Of a stretch of 39,223 bases of DNA, positions 19,524-27,220 are shown piece after piece. Numbering within the stretch: the stretch's first letter is position 1; every line of letters begins with the position of its first letter. Source of the stretch: Myxococcales bacterium (lineage in GTDB: Bacteria; Myxococcota_A; Polyangia; Polyangiales; Polyangiaceae); contig JAAZAA010000038.1 of NCBI GenBank assembly GCA_012514535.1, positions 1 to 39,223 on the forward strand, read 5' to 3'. Position numbers and translations under genes: made by a program. Under the pieces are notes generated by a model. That model ran no database searches. It had not been told where the DNA came from and saw nothing but the letters and a program-made list of their open reading frames with translations.

Positions 19524-21275
19524 ATGTCCTGGATCGTGGCGGACGAGACGAGCACTCCTCTCCAGGAACGGGCTCCGTTGCCGGAACGGATCGCGCGAGG
19601 CGCGACGGGGCGTCGTCCCCCCGGGATCGGCCGCCGGATGAACAGGAGAGGGGCCCTGGGCACACGCTGCCCGGTGTGCGGCAAGGGCTTCGGCGCTGGC
19701 GCCCGCTTCTGTCCCTTCGACGGGGAGGCCCTCCGCCCCGACGCGGCTCCCCGCAGCGTGGACCCGCTGCTCGGGGTCGAGCTCGGGGGGCGCTATCGCG
19801 TGGACGCGCTGGTGGGTGAGGGGGGCATGGGGTGCGTCTACCAGGTGACTCACGTGGAGCTGTCGCGGCCCATGGCTGCGAAGGTCCTGCGGGCCGAGCT
19901 CGTCGCGGTCGGGGACGTCTCTGCGAGGTTTTTGGAAGAGGCCCGCGCCGCGGCGGCCATCGACCACCCTCACGTCGTCCGCATCTCGGATTACGGGGTC
20001 CTCTCCGGTGGTCGCCCGTACTTCGTGATGGAGCTGCTCACGGGTGAGTCGTTGCGCTCTCTCCTCGGGGTGGAGCCGATGGAGCCACGTCGGGTCGCCC
20101 ACATCGCACGGCAGGTGGCGCGGGGGCTCGCCGCAGCGCACCACGTCGGGGTCGTGCATCGGGACCTGAAGCCCGACAACGTCCACGTCGACCAGGAGGC
20201 TGGAGATTTCGTCAAGGTCCTGGACTTCGGGCTCGCTCGACTTCCTGACGCGGCGAAGCTCACCCGGCGTGGAGTGGTGTTCGGAACGCCGCAGTACATG
20301 AGCCCAGAGCAGGCGACCGGCGAGCCCCTCGACGGCCGCGCGGACATCTACGCGCTCGGGGTGACGATGTACGAGATGCTGACGGGTCAGGTCCCCTTCG
20401 ACGCGCCCACCTTCGCCGGGGTCCTGCAACTGCACCTGCACGAGCCCGCGCGCTCCGTGCAACGGCTCCTGCCAGGGAAGGAGCTCGGCGGCCTCGACGC
20501 GGTCGTGTCGCGCTGCCTCGCCAAGCGCCCGGATCGCCGGTTCGCCAGCATGGAGGAGGTGATCGAGGCCCTCGACGGCTGCCACGCGCGTCTGGGGGGC
20601 GGCTCCGTCGCGACTCGAGACACGGAGCCGAGCCTGAGCCGAGAGAGCGCTCCGGTGCGCGCGAGCTCGAGGAGGTCTCCAGGTGCGGTGGTCCGCTGGG
20701 CGGGGGGGAGCCTCGCTCTGTGCGGGCTCGTCGCGTCCGTCTGGTTCGGTGGAGTGGGACTGCGCGAAGGGGTGGGGCTGGGCGGAGGAGGAGAGCGACG
20801 GAGCGCGGAACCGGCGTCCCACGTCGATGCCCTGCGGACGGCGGTGCGCGCGGAGGGCACGGTGTCTCACGCGCCCGTGGCGGCAGAGACCGCTCCTCCG
20901 ACGTCGCCTCCGGGCCCGTCCGACCGCGCGACGGCGACGGACGCCCCACCGGGAAGTCCAGTCGCCTCCGAATCCGCCCTGGCCGTCCCCGCGGAGCGCG
21001 GTGGGGGCCGCGCCGTCCAGTCCTCGGTGGCTTCGTCGCCCCGCGCCGTCTCGCCCCGCGCCGTCTCGTCTCGCGCCGTCTCGCCTCGAACCCCGTTGGC
21101 GTCGGCCCCGTCGTCGAGGCCGCCGCCCAGGGGCCCCTCCTCCCGCGCAGGGAGCGGCGAGCCAGGGCCCTCGCCGGGTTCCAACCCCTCGGCGCCCCGT
21201 CACGTCGCCGTCCCCACCTCCTATCCAGGCGAGATCATTGACCCCTGGGCGGAGTCGGGCGACCCTCGCCCTTGA
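19524..21275 (+). CDS. Zinc-ribbon Ser/Thr protein kinase with one transmembrane segment
   Basis: A 583-residue eukaryotic-type kinase of the myxobacterial kind. A small zinc-ribbon-like element [19 protein letters not shown] (Cys49, Cys52, Cys63) precedes the kinase domain at about 93-355. The domain has a Gly-rich loop [12 protein letters not shown], Lys120 in [13 protein letters not shown] with catalytic Asp214, DFG Asp234, and [10 protein letters not shown] in the activation region, so it should be active. A linker and one membrane helix (about 390-412, [14 protein letters not shown]) lead to a Pro/Ala/Ser-rich tail outside the membrane. The tail contains a run of SPRAV-like repeats from a 15-bp tandem repeat. 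There is no PASTA or other sensor domain in the tail. The receiver-DUF4388 gene follows, so the two probably form one signalling unit. Confidence 0.93.
   Translation: MSWIVADETSTPLQERAPLPERIARGATGRRPPGIGRRMNRRGALGTRCPVCGKGFGAGARFCPFDGEALRPDAAPRSVDPLLGVELGGRYRVDALVGEGGMGCVYQVTHVELSRPMAAKVLRAELVAVGDVSARFLEEARAAAAIDHPHVVRISDYGVLSGGRPYFVMELLTGESLRSLLGVEPMEPRRVAHIARQVARGLAAAHHVGVVHRDLKPDNVHVDQEAGDFVKVLDFGLARLPDAAKLTRRGVVFGTPQYMSPEQATGEPLDGRADIYALGVTMYEMLTGQVPFDAPTFAGVLQLHLHEPARSVQRLLPGKELGGLDAVVSRCLAKRPDRRFASMEEVIEALDGCHARLGGGSVATRDTEPSLSRESAPVRASSRRSPGAVVRWAGGSLALCGLVASVWFGGVGLREGVGLGGGGERRSAEPASHVDALRTAVRAEGTVSHAPVAAETAPPTSPPGPSDRATATDAPPGSPVASESALAVPAERGGGRAVQSSVASSPRAVSPRAVSSRAVSPRTPLASAPSSRPPPRGPSSRAGSGEPGPSPGSNPSAPRHVAVPTSYPGEIIDPWAESGDPRP
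21036..21080 (+). repeat. 15-bp tandem repeat inside the kinase gene
   Basis: Two identical 15-bp units (21036-21050, 21051-21065) and a third with two differences (21066-21080), plus a decayed fourth. They encode repeated Ser-Pro/Ser-Arg-Ala-Val in the extracytoplasmic tail. Confidence 0.8.
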
Positions 21276-21394
21276 CACGCCCGCCACGGACCGGAAGGCT
21301 TGGGCGATCTCTTCGACGCGGGAGCTCGCCGAGGGCTCCGAGCGAAGTCACCGGGGTGCGCCGCCGTGCGCGCCTCCACCACAGCCGTCCTCCC

Positions 21395-24283
21395 TTGGCC
21401 AAGCAGCAGCTCCTTCTCGTCGACGCCGATCCGCGCAGCGTGCGCGTACTCGAGGTGAGCCTGAAGAAGGCCGGGTTCAGCGTGACGACCGCCAGCGACG
21501 GGCAGGACGCGCTGTCGAAGATCGCCTTCTCCACACCGGACCTGGTGCTGACCGATACGCGCCTGCCGCGCCTCGATGGCTACGAGCTCGTGCGCAAGCT
21601 CAAGGACAACCCGGAGCACGCGGCGATTCCGGTGGTGTTCCTCACGAGTCAGAAGTCCATCGAAGACAAGATCCGTGGGCTCGAACTCGGCGTCGAGGAT
21701 TATCTCACGAAACCCATCTTCGTGCGGGAGCTCATCGCCCGCGTGAACCTGCTGCTGGCGAAGCGCACCCACCAGTCCCTCGCCACGAACACGCCCAACG
21801 GGCGGCGGACGCGCCTCAGCGGGGACCTGGAGGACATGGGTGTCGTGGACCTCCTGCAGACCTTCGAGGTGGGCCGCAAGAGCGGCGTTGCCCGCATCGA
21901 GAGCTCCGGTCGCGTCGCCGTCGTCTACTTCCGGGACGGCAAGGTGGTCGACGCCGAGCTGGGGCGCTTGTGCGGCGAAGAGGCCGTGTATCGCTCCTTG
22001 ATCTGGAGCGCGGGCACCTTCGAGGTCGAGTTCTGTCCCGTCGATCGCAAGGACACCATCCCCACGTCGACCCAGGGGCTCCTGATGGAGGGGATGCGGA
22101 GGCTCGACGAGTGGGGACGCCTGCTCGAGCAGCTGCCTCCGCTCGAGACGACCTTCGAGGTGGATCACGAGCAGCTCGTCGACCGCCTGAACGAGATCCC
22201 CGACGAACTCAACGGCATCCTGCGCCTGTTCGACGGACGGCGGACGTTGATGGAAGTGGTCGACAACAGCCCCTTCGAGGATCTGTCGACCCTCTCGACG
22301 GTGACGAAGCTCTACTTCGAAGGGCTCCTCGTGATTTGCGAGCCGCCCACCGAGCCGGTCGAGGACATCGTCGTGCCGAGCCTCGATCTGGAGAACGAGG
22401 GGCGACCGGCGCGCTCCGATAGCTTGCTCGACGTCGTTCCGGGCCAGCGAGAGTCCGGGGCGCCCCTGTCCTGGCGCCCCTCGGCGCCGCCCGTGTCGCC
22501 GAGCCTGCACGCGCTGATCCCGGAGCCGTCGATCAGTAGCCCCCCGGGGCTCGAGGCGGAGTCGCTGCTTGCTCCTGCGAGCGCTCCCTCGACGCCGCCT
22601 CCGGCGGCGCCAGAAGGGTCGTCCATCGAAGCCCTGCCACCACCGCCGGCGGCGCCAGAAGAGCCCGTGAAGATGGAGGAGCCGGAGGAGCTCGACAGCG
22701 CGGCCCTCGTCTCCGAGGCGCCGGACGCCGTCAGCTCCGCGCCTGCAGCCTCCGAGCGCCGCGGGAACGTGATCCCCTTCCCGGGGCCAAGGACGAGCGC
22801 GCCGCCCTCTTCCGCGGCGAGCTCCGAAGCCTTCGAGAGCTCTCCGTCTCGAGAGGACGGGGTAGCCGCGCGCGACCTGGGCGGATCGAGCTCCTGGTTC
22901 GATGGCACCGCCGCGCACGCGAGCGACCCTCCCTCCGACGACGGTCGCGCCAGCGAGGCCGACGAGGACGCACCTTTCTCCGAGGAGCCGCTGCGCCCGA
23001 GCCGCGCGATCGAGGTGAGGGAGCTCGAGCCCTTCGCCCTCGAAACCGCGAAGGGGGAGCGAGGGGAGACGGCCTCTGCAGAGGATGCCGCGAGCGGGGA
23101 GCGTCGGGACGGGGCCCGCTTCGAGGACGACGGCCCCCCTCTCCGGCTCCGCAAGCCCCGTACGAGCCCACGTCCCGTCGACGACGGAGAGCCGCGGACC
23201 GCCGCGGTGCGCCCGGGCCCCGGCGCAACGAAGCACGACGACCAGGATCAGGTCGCCCTCGCGACACGAAACGTGCCTGCAGGGAGCGGGGAGGGTGTGC
23301 TGCGTCTCGGGCAGGTCACCAGCGTGTTGTCTCCCGCCGACGAGGCGCCGGCCCGGGATGCCCCGGTTTTCGACGTGTCGTCCGGGGAAGCCAGCGTCCG
23401 TGAGGCGGCTGGCGTCCACGAGGGCCGCGCTCACGAGGGCCGCGCTCACGACGCCGGCGCTCGCGAGGCGGCCGACGTCTCCGAGGTGCCCAGCGTTCAG
23501 GATGCCGTCGCCCAGGAAGCGTCGGCTCCGGAAGCGGACTTCTTCTCTGAAGGGGACGCCGGGGAGTACGACGGCGGCCCGGCTCATTTCGAGCAGCAGC
23601 GGGAGGTGCTCCAGGCTCTCGAACGAGAGGTATACGAAGAGCGGCGCTCCACGCGTCCGCCCGCGAGCGTGCTGGAGGCGCGACGGCAGCGCCTCGCGCG
23701 GATCGTCTGGGGCGTCGTGGGGGCCTCCGCGGCCGTCGCCGCCTTGGGGCTGATCTGGGGCTTGTTGGGGGACGGGGACTCGTCCACGGCGGTCACCTCC
23801 TCCGTGCAGGGGGCCGATCCGGGAGCAGCGCAGGCGCCACCCCCCGCGATGGACGCGCCGCCCGCCTCGCCGGAGGCATTCGAGGACGAAGCTGGGGACG
23901 CGGCGCCCCCGGAGGACACGCTCCCGGAAAACACGGTCGAGCCCGAGGTGACGACCGACGTCGCCGAGGAGCCCACCCCGCCGCCGCCCGTCCCCGCTGC
24001 GCCCCGCGAGGAACCGCGCCCGCCGGCGGCACGAACGGACGCTGCCCCCCGCAAGGTCCCGGAGCAGCCGCCTCGTGTGGCGCCCTCGACGCCCGCACCG
24101 CGCGCCGATCGAGCCGCCTCCGCCCCGAAGCCACCGGCCAGCTCGGGGACCACCGGCTCAGGGACGACCCGCTCGGGAACGGCCTCGACGCCGGCTGCCG
24201 CTCCCACCGCCACGCCCCAGAAACCAGCTCCCAGCCCGACTCCGTCCGGTCAGCCGCCGAGCGCGGCCTTCCCCCTGGACTGA
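21395..24283 (+). CDS. Receiver-DUF4388 protein with C-terminal membrane helix and Pro-rich tail
   Basis: A 962-residue signalling protein from the TTG at 21395. GTG 21356 and TTG 21272 are alternatives; the receiver domain begins a few residues after 21395. The receiver is at 4-120 with phospho-acceptor Asp54 (VLTDTRLP), Thr84 and Lys106. A DUF4388 (PATAN) domain follows at about 138-245 ([20 protein letters not shown]), then a helical block to about 340 ([19 protein letters not shown]). Next is a 420-residue acidic, low-complexity linker with short repeats. One membrane helix is at about 770-790 ([19 protein letters not shown]), then a 170-residue Pro/Ala/Thr-rich extracytoplasmic tail. A receiver tethered by a single C-terminal membrane helix is unusual. 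It is probably co-transcribed with the kinase 120 bp upstream and may be its partner or substrate; that is inference. Confidence 0.88.
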   Translation: MAKQQLLLVDADPRSVRVLEVSLKKAGFSVTTASDGQDALSKIAFSTPDLVLTDTRLPRLDGYELVRKLKDNPEHAAIPVVFLTSQKSIEDKIRGLELGVEDYLTKPIFVRELIARVNLLLAKRTHQSLATNTPNGRRTRLSGDLEDMGVVDLLQTFEVGRKSGVARIESSGRVAVVYFRDGKVVDAELGRLCGEEAVYRSLIWSAGTFEVEFCPVDRKDTIPTSTQGLLMEGMRRLDEWGRLLEQLPPLETTFEVDHEQLVDRLNEIPDELNGILRLFDGRRTLMEVVDNSPFEDLSTLSTVTKLYFEGLLVICEPPTEPVEDIVVPSLDLENEGRPARSDSLLDVVPGQRESGAPLSWRPSAPPVSPSLHALIPEPSISSPPGLEAESLLAPASAPSTPPPAAPEGSSIEALPPPPAAPEEPVKMEEPEELDSAALVSEAPDAVSSAPAASERRGNVIPFPGPRTSAPPSSAASSEAFESSPSREDGVAARDLGGSSSWFDGTAAHASDPPSDDGRASEADEDAPFSEEPLRPSRAIEVRELEPFALETAKGERGETASAEDAASGERRDGARFEDDGPPLRLRKPRTSPRPVDDGEPRTAAVRPGPGATKHDDQDQVALATRNVPAGSGEGVLRLGQVTSVLSPADEAPARDAPVFDVSSGEASVREAAGVHEGRAHEGRAHDAGAREAADVSEVPSVQDAVAQEASAPEADFFSEGDAGEYDGGPAHFEQQREVLQALEREVYEERRSTRPPASVLEARRQRLARIVWGVVGASAAVAALGLIWGLLGDGDSSTAVTSSVQGADPGAAQAPPPAMDAPPASPEAFEDEAGDAAPPEDTLPENTVEPEVTTDVAEEPTPPPPVPAAPREEPRPPAARTDAAPRKVPEQPPRVAPSTPAPRADRAASAPKPPASSGTTGSGTTRSGTASTPAAAPTATPQKPAPSPTPSGQPPSAAFPLD
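23417..23461 (+). repeat. 15-bp tandem repeat inside the receiver-DUF4388 gene
   Basis: Two identical units (23417-23431, 23432-23446) starting cacgagggccgc and a third diverged unit (23447-23461). They encode HEGRA repeats in the low-complexity linker. Confidence 0.8.
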
Positions 24284-24332
24284 ACTCCCCCGCCAGAACA
24301 GGCGAGACGCGGACGCGCGCGGGAAGAGCAGC

Positions 24333-25193
24333 TCAGCGGGATCCCGCCCGCTGTCCGCGCAAGAACCGGCTCACGACGAGGGTGACGGCCTCCGGCTGCT
24401 CCTCGTGGGGAGCATGTTCGGAGTTCACGAGCTCGAAGCCAGCGGCGGGGATCTCCTTGGCGAGCTGGCGACCGAAGCTGGGCGGCAGCATGCGATCCTG
24501 ATTGCCCCAAAGCACCAGGGTCGGCGCCTTCACGAGGCGGCTGTCCGCGACCACCGCCCGCGTGTCCATGTTGGCGCGCAGGGTCGCGAGCAGCGCGCTC
24601 CTGCCCGTGGGTGTGCTGAACGACGCGTAGTAGGCGTCGACCAGCGCGGGGTCGAGGGAGCCGTTCACCCACTCGCGATAGAAGGCGCGGTAGGCGCGAC
24701 GCCCGAGGAGCTGCTTGAACAGGAGCCCGCCGAGCAGGGGAGCCGTGGCGAAGCGGAGCTTCGCGTGCAGGGGCGTCGAGTAGCAGAGGGGGGCAATCAA
24801 CACGAGCCGCGAGACGAGCTCCGGATGGCGCGCCGCCACGTGCAGGGCGATGGCGCCACCGAGCCCGTGTCCCACGAGGTGCGCGCGACCGATCTCGAGC
24901 CCTCCGAAGAGATCCACGATCGCCTCCGCGAAGGACGCGATGTCGTAGGGGTAGCGACTGGGGGCCGGCTTCTCGCTCTCGCCGAAGCCCGGCAGATCCG
25001 GCGCGATGAGCCGGAAATCGCCGTCGATGGCCTCCGCGAAAGACGTCCAGGAGTCGCGCGCGGAGAACATCCCATGGAGCAGGACCACGGGGTGCGTCTC
25101 GCGTGCCCCCGAGCTCACTTCCTCGCGCGACCACTCCGAGACCCGGAGGCGGACGCCGCTGGCCGTGACGTCGCGGGCGAGCACGTTCCCCAT
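24333..25193 (-). CDS. Alpha/beta-hydrolase-fold protein without the Ser nucleophile
   Basis: A 286-residue cytosolic alpha/beta-hydrolase by sequence: VVLLHGMFSARDSW (oxyanion region), LIAPDLPGFGES, the nucleophile elbow, and the C-terminal acid and base. The elbow, normally G-H-S-L-G-G, reads VGHGLGGAIA, with Gly110 in place of Ser. The codon is GGG, so no single sequencing error would restore Ser from an AGC/TCN codon without more than one change. Asp233 (LWGNQDRMLP) and His260 (SEHAPHEEQPE) are retained. It may be an inactive binding protein or use a different chemistry, as some cofactor-free dioxygenases and receptors of this fold do. ATG 25193 begins the usual short N-terminus. It converges on the receiver-DUF4388 gene with 49 bp between stops. 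Confidence 0.9.
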   Translation of the reverse strand: MGNVLARDVTASGVRLRVSEWSREEVSSGARETHPVVLLHGMFSARDSWTSFAEAIDGDFRLIAPDLPGFGESEKPAPSRYPYDIASFAEAIVDLFGGLEIGRAHLVGHGLGGAIALHVAARHPELVSRLVLIAPLCYSTPLHAKLRFATAPLLGGLLFKQLLGRRAYRAFYREWVNGSLDPALVDAYYASFSTPTGRSALLATLRANMDTRAVVADSRLVKAPTLVLWGNQDRMLPPSFGRQLAKEIPAAGFELVNSEHAPHEEQPEAVTLVVSRFLRGQRAGSR

Positions 25194-25532
25194 GGAGGGG
25201 AGAACCTACACCATTTCCGCGGACGATGAACGGCTGCGGTCCAGGGGCCCTGCGCGAGGACCTCCCCCTTGGCCGCGCGGGACCTTGGGGGACGGGAGCG
25301 CGGGAAGCGGGGACGCGGTGGAAGCCCTGCGACCCGCGTGAGCCCGCGGGCGTCGGGCGACGCGAACCGAGATGGTGTACGGGCGTGCAGTCTCGCCGAC
25401 GGATCCGCCGCAGCGGCGCGGCGCCTCGTCGCTCGGAACCGGAGTGGAACCGCTCGTGGGACCCTCGTTCGGGGCGGCCACGACCGGATCACGAGGGGCG
25501 GCGGCGGGCCGCCGGATGGACGGTGAATCGTC

Positions 25533-25598
25533 TCCATGGACATTCCATGGTGTCGGACAGGAAATGTCCTAGCTGGGGGTCCATCCCGCGTCCATGGA
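25533..25598. promoter_or_regulatory. Clustered TCCATGGA palindromes
   Basis: TCCATGGA occurs at 25533-25540 and 25591-25598, with TTCCATGG at 25543-25550. Also, ggacatt (25538-25544) forms an inverted repeat with aatgtcc (25563-25569). Such clustered dyads upstream of two regulators look like autoregulatory operators. Confidence 0.4.
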
Positions 25599-25639
25599 GC
25601 CGTGGACTTCCATGCGCAAATTTTCGTGAGGAAAGTGTT

Positions 25640-25667
25640 TTGGGCGATCCACTCAGTGGAATATATT
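25640..25667 (+). promoter_or_regulatory. Candidate sigma70-type promoter for the regulator pair
   Basis: TTGGGC (25640-25645) and TATATT (25662-25667) are spaced by 16 bp within one of the most AT-rich patches of the window (about 25617-25668). The spacer contains the dyad ccactcagtgg (25649-25659), a good position for a MerR-type regulator. The first regulator begins about 90 bp downstream. Confidence 0.5.
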
Positions 25668-25755
25668 CGCCGCACCTCGGGGCCGATGGGTCGCACAGCG
25701 CGGCCGCGGCGGCGAACATGTAGCTGATTGGGAGCTCGGCGGGTCGTTTCCTGCC

Positions 25756-26277
25756 GTGGGCGACGTGATGACCCGTTTCGACGAGAACACCCTGGCACGC
25801 ATCGAGAAGCAGCATGCTGCAGGGCTGTCCTCCGCCGAGATCCTCGACCTGTTCGCGACCCACGAGGTCACCCTGAGCGAGGCCACCCTGCGGAAGTACG
25901 TGCAGCTCGGTCTGCTGCCGCGCAGCGTGCGGGTGGGCACGAAGGGGAAGCACCGCGGGTCGAAGGGTGTGTACCCCGTGCGGGTCGTGCGCCAGATCCT
26001 CCAGATCAAGCGCATGATGGCCGAGCAGTACACGATCGAGCAGATCAAGGAGGAGTTCCTGTTCATGCGGAGCGAGCTCGAGCAGCTCGAACAGACGCTC
26101 GGCAGGATCTTCGAGAAGCTCGAGGTCGTCCTGGCGCGGAAGCGGGACGCGACGGCGCGGGTCGTCGCTCGGGACGTGGACGAGGCGCGTCACTCCAGCA
26201 AGGACCTCTTGGCTCGCCTCACCGAGATCGAGGCGAAGCTGACCTCTCGAGCACGGTTGGACGAGGCGACGGGCTGA
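25756..26277 (+). CDS. MerR-like DNA-binding protein with C-terminal coiled coil
   Basis: A 173-residue putative transcription regulator. GTG 25756 or ATG 25768 may be the start; neither has a clear Shine-Dalgarno. The N-terminal half is a winged helix-turn-helix of MerR type (LSSAEILDLFATHEVTLSEA, then TLRKYVQLGLLP, where tyrosine and leucine match the family core) and a basic wing VGTKGKHRGSKGVYP. A second helical block (ILQIKRMMAEQYTIEQIKEE) and a long heptad coiled coil from about 105 to 165 (RSELEQLEQTLGRIFEKLEV) follow for dimerisation. There is no cysteine or effector domain, so it probably senses no metal or thiol. The sigma-like gene follows 36 bp downstream and is likely co-transcribed. 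Confidence 0.85.
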   Translation: MGDVMTRFDENTLARIEKQHAAGLSSAEILDLFATHEVTLSEATLRKYVQLGLLPRSVRVGTKGKHRGSKGVYPVRVVRQILQIKRMMAEQYTIEQIKEEFLFMRSELEQLEQTLGRIFEKLEVVLARKRDATARVVARDVDEARHSSKDLLARLTEIEAKLTSRARLDEATG

Positions 26278-26313
26278 CGTCGCGAGTGGAGGGCAAGCCG
26301 CTCGGCGGCATCG

Positions 26314-27072
26314 ATGTTTCCTGGCGGGAAGCAGGCAAGGGCAAGGATGATGGAAGCGAAGGCGATTGAGCAGGCAGTTGAGGGGGTGCAGGGCGTCGAG
26401 GCGGAGCCGACCGAAAGGGCCGTCCGTCACTCGGAGGTGGTCCCCATCACCCGGGAGCAGCGTCGCTCGCGCCGCAAGCGCGACGTGCGGGCCCGCACGA
26501 TCAGCGTCAAGCGCATGACCAAGCGGGAGCTCGAGATCGGTCGCCTGCTCTATCCGGAGACCGACTACTGGCGCCCGCGCACCCGCTCGGAGTGCGTCGA
26601 TGGTCCGCGGCCCTGCCCGTTCGTCTCCTGCAAGCACCACCTGTTCATCGACGTGTCTCCCCGCACGGGCGCGATCAAGCTCAACTTCCCGGACCTCGAG
26701 GTTTGGGAGCTGACGGAATCTTGCGCCTTGGACGTAGCGGATCGCGGGGGCACGACCCTCGAGGACGTGGGCGCGATCATGAACCTCACCCGGGAGCGCA
26801 TCCGCCAGGTCGAGGTGAAGGCGCTCGCCAAGCTGGAGGCCCTGCAGGACATGGCGTCCCTGCGGGACTACGTGGACGAAGGGCCCGTGGGCAAGCGGCG
26901 CCTCCCCCCGATCACGGAGGCCGATCTGAACCCGAAGCTGCGCTCCGCCGGGAAGGTGCAACGGACCCTCCGTCCGGCGGAGAACGGCGCCGCGGACGAC
27001 AACGCCATGGATTCCGAGTCCGAAGAGGTCGAGATCGATCGCAGCGTCGACCTTGAGCTCCTCGAGATCTGA
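26314..27072 (+). CDS. Sigma-region-4-like HTH protein with Cys/His cluster
   Basis: A 252-residue protein from ATG 26314; ATG 26347, preceded by GGGCAAGG, is an equally likely start. A basic N-terminal segment ([16 protein letters not shown]) leads to a probable zinc site with Cys94, Cys101, Cys106 and His108/His109 ([16 protein letters not shown]), then [20 protein letters not shown] with Cys137. A helix-turn-helix closely resembling sigma-70 region 4 follows ([20 protein letters not shown], about 143-175; then EVKALAKL). Sigma regions 2 and 3 are absent, so it is not a complete sigma factor. It could bind a -35-like element or core RNA polymerase. The C-terminal 60 residues are acidic and probably disordered. 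A hairpin terminator follows. Together with the MerR-like gene it forms a two-gene regulatory unit of unknown target. Confidence 0.85.
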   Translation: MFPGGKQARARMMEAKAIEQAVEGVQGVEAEPTERAVRHSEVVPITREQRRSRRKRDVRARTISVKRMTKRELEIGRLLYPETDYWRPRTRSECVDGPRPCPFVSCKHHLFIDVSPRTGAIKLNFPDLEVWELTESCALDVADRGGTTLEDVGAIMNLTRERIRQVEVKALAKLEALQDMASLRDYVDEGPVGKRRLPPITEADLNPKLRSAGKVQRTLRPAENGAADDNAMDSESEEVEIDRSVDLELLEI

Positions 27073-27161
27073 GCCGCGACGCTCCCCTGCGGGGGAGCCC
27101 GCCTCGGCGGCGGCCTGCCTCAGCCATCGGCCCCCACCGCCCTCGTCAGCACGCCTTCAGC

Positions 27162-27187
27162 AGCCCGCCAGCTTCCTGGCGGGCTTT
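27162..27187 (+). terminator. Intrinsic terminator after the sigma-like gene
   Basis: A perfect 10-bp stem (27162-27171 with 27176-27185), tetraloop cttc and a short T run at its end. It lies 90 bp after the stop and 34 bp before the MutS-like start, separating the two transcription units. Confidence 0.75.
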
Positions 27188-27220
27188 CGGCGTTCTGGGC
27201 GCGTGATAGATTGCGCGGCG

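Larger units (their letters stand above)
25194..25755. other. Long intergenic region upstream of the regulator pair
   Basis: This is 562 bp without a convincing gene; reading frames here have shadow-like Arg/Pro-rich products. The first 330 bp are GC-rich with short dyads (for example gcgtcgggcgacgc near 25360). From about 25530 it holds clustered TCCATGGA-type palindromes and an AT-rich, promoter-like patch, listed separately. No tRNA-like cloverleaf is seen. Confidence 0.6.

Noticed and set aside
21221-23587. A 788-codon antisense frame over the receiver-DUF4388 gene
   Set aside because: It mirrors the codon bias of the real gene, has Arg/His/Ala-rich composition without domains, and has no start context. 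Similar long antisense frames over lon, ydiJ and purH were rejected for the same reason.
25194-25530. Small genes or a structural RNA in the long intergenic region
   Set aside because: Frames give low-complexity Arg/Pro-rich products and I could not find a tRNA-like or riboswitch-like fold by eye.
26314-27072. A complete alternative sigma factor
   Set aside because: Only a region-4-like helix-turn-helix is visible; regions 2 and 3 are absent.
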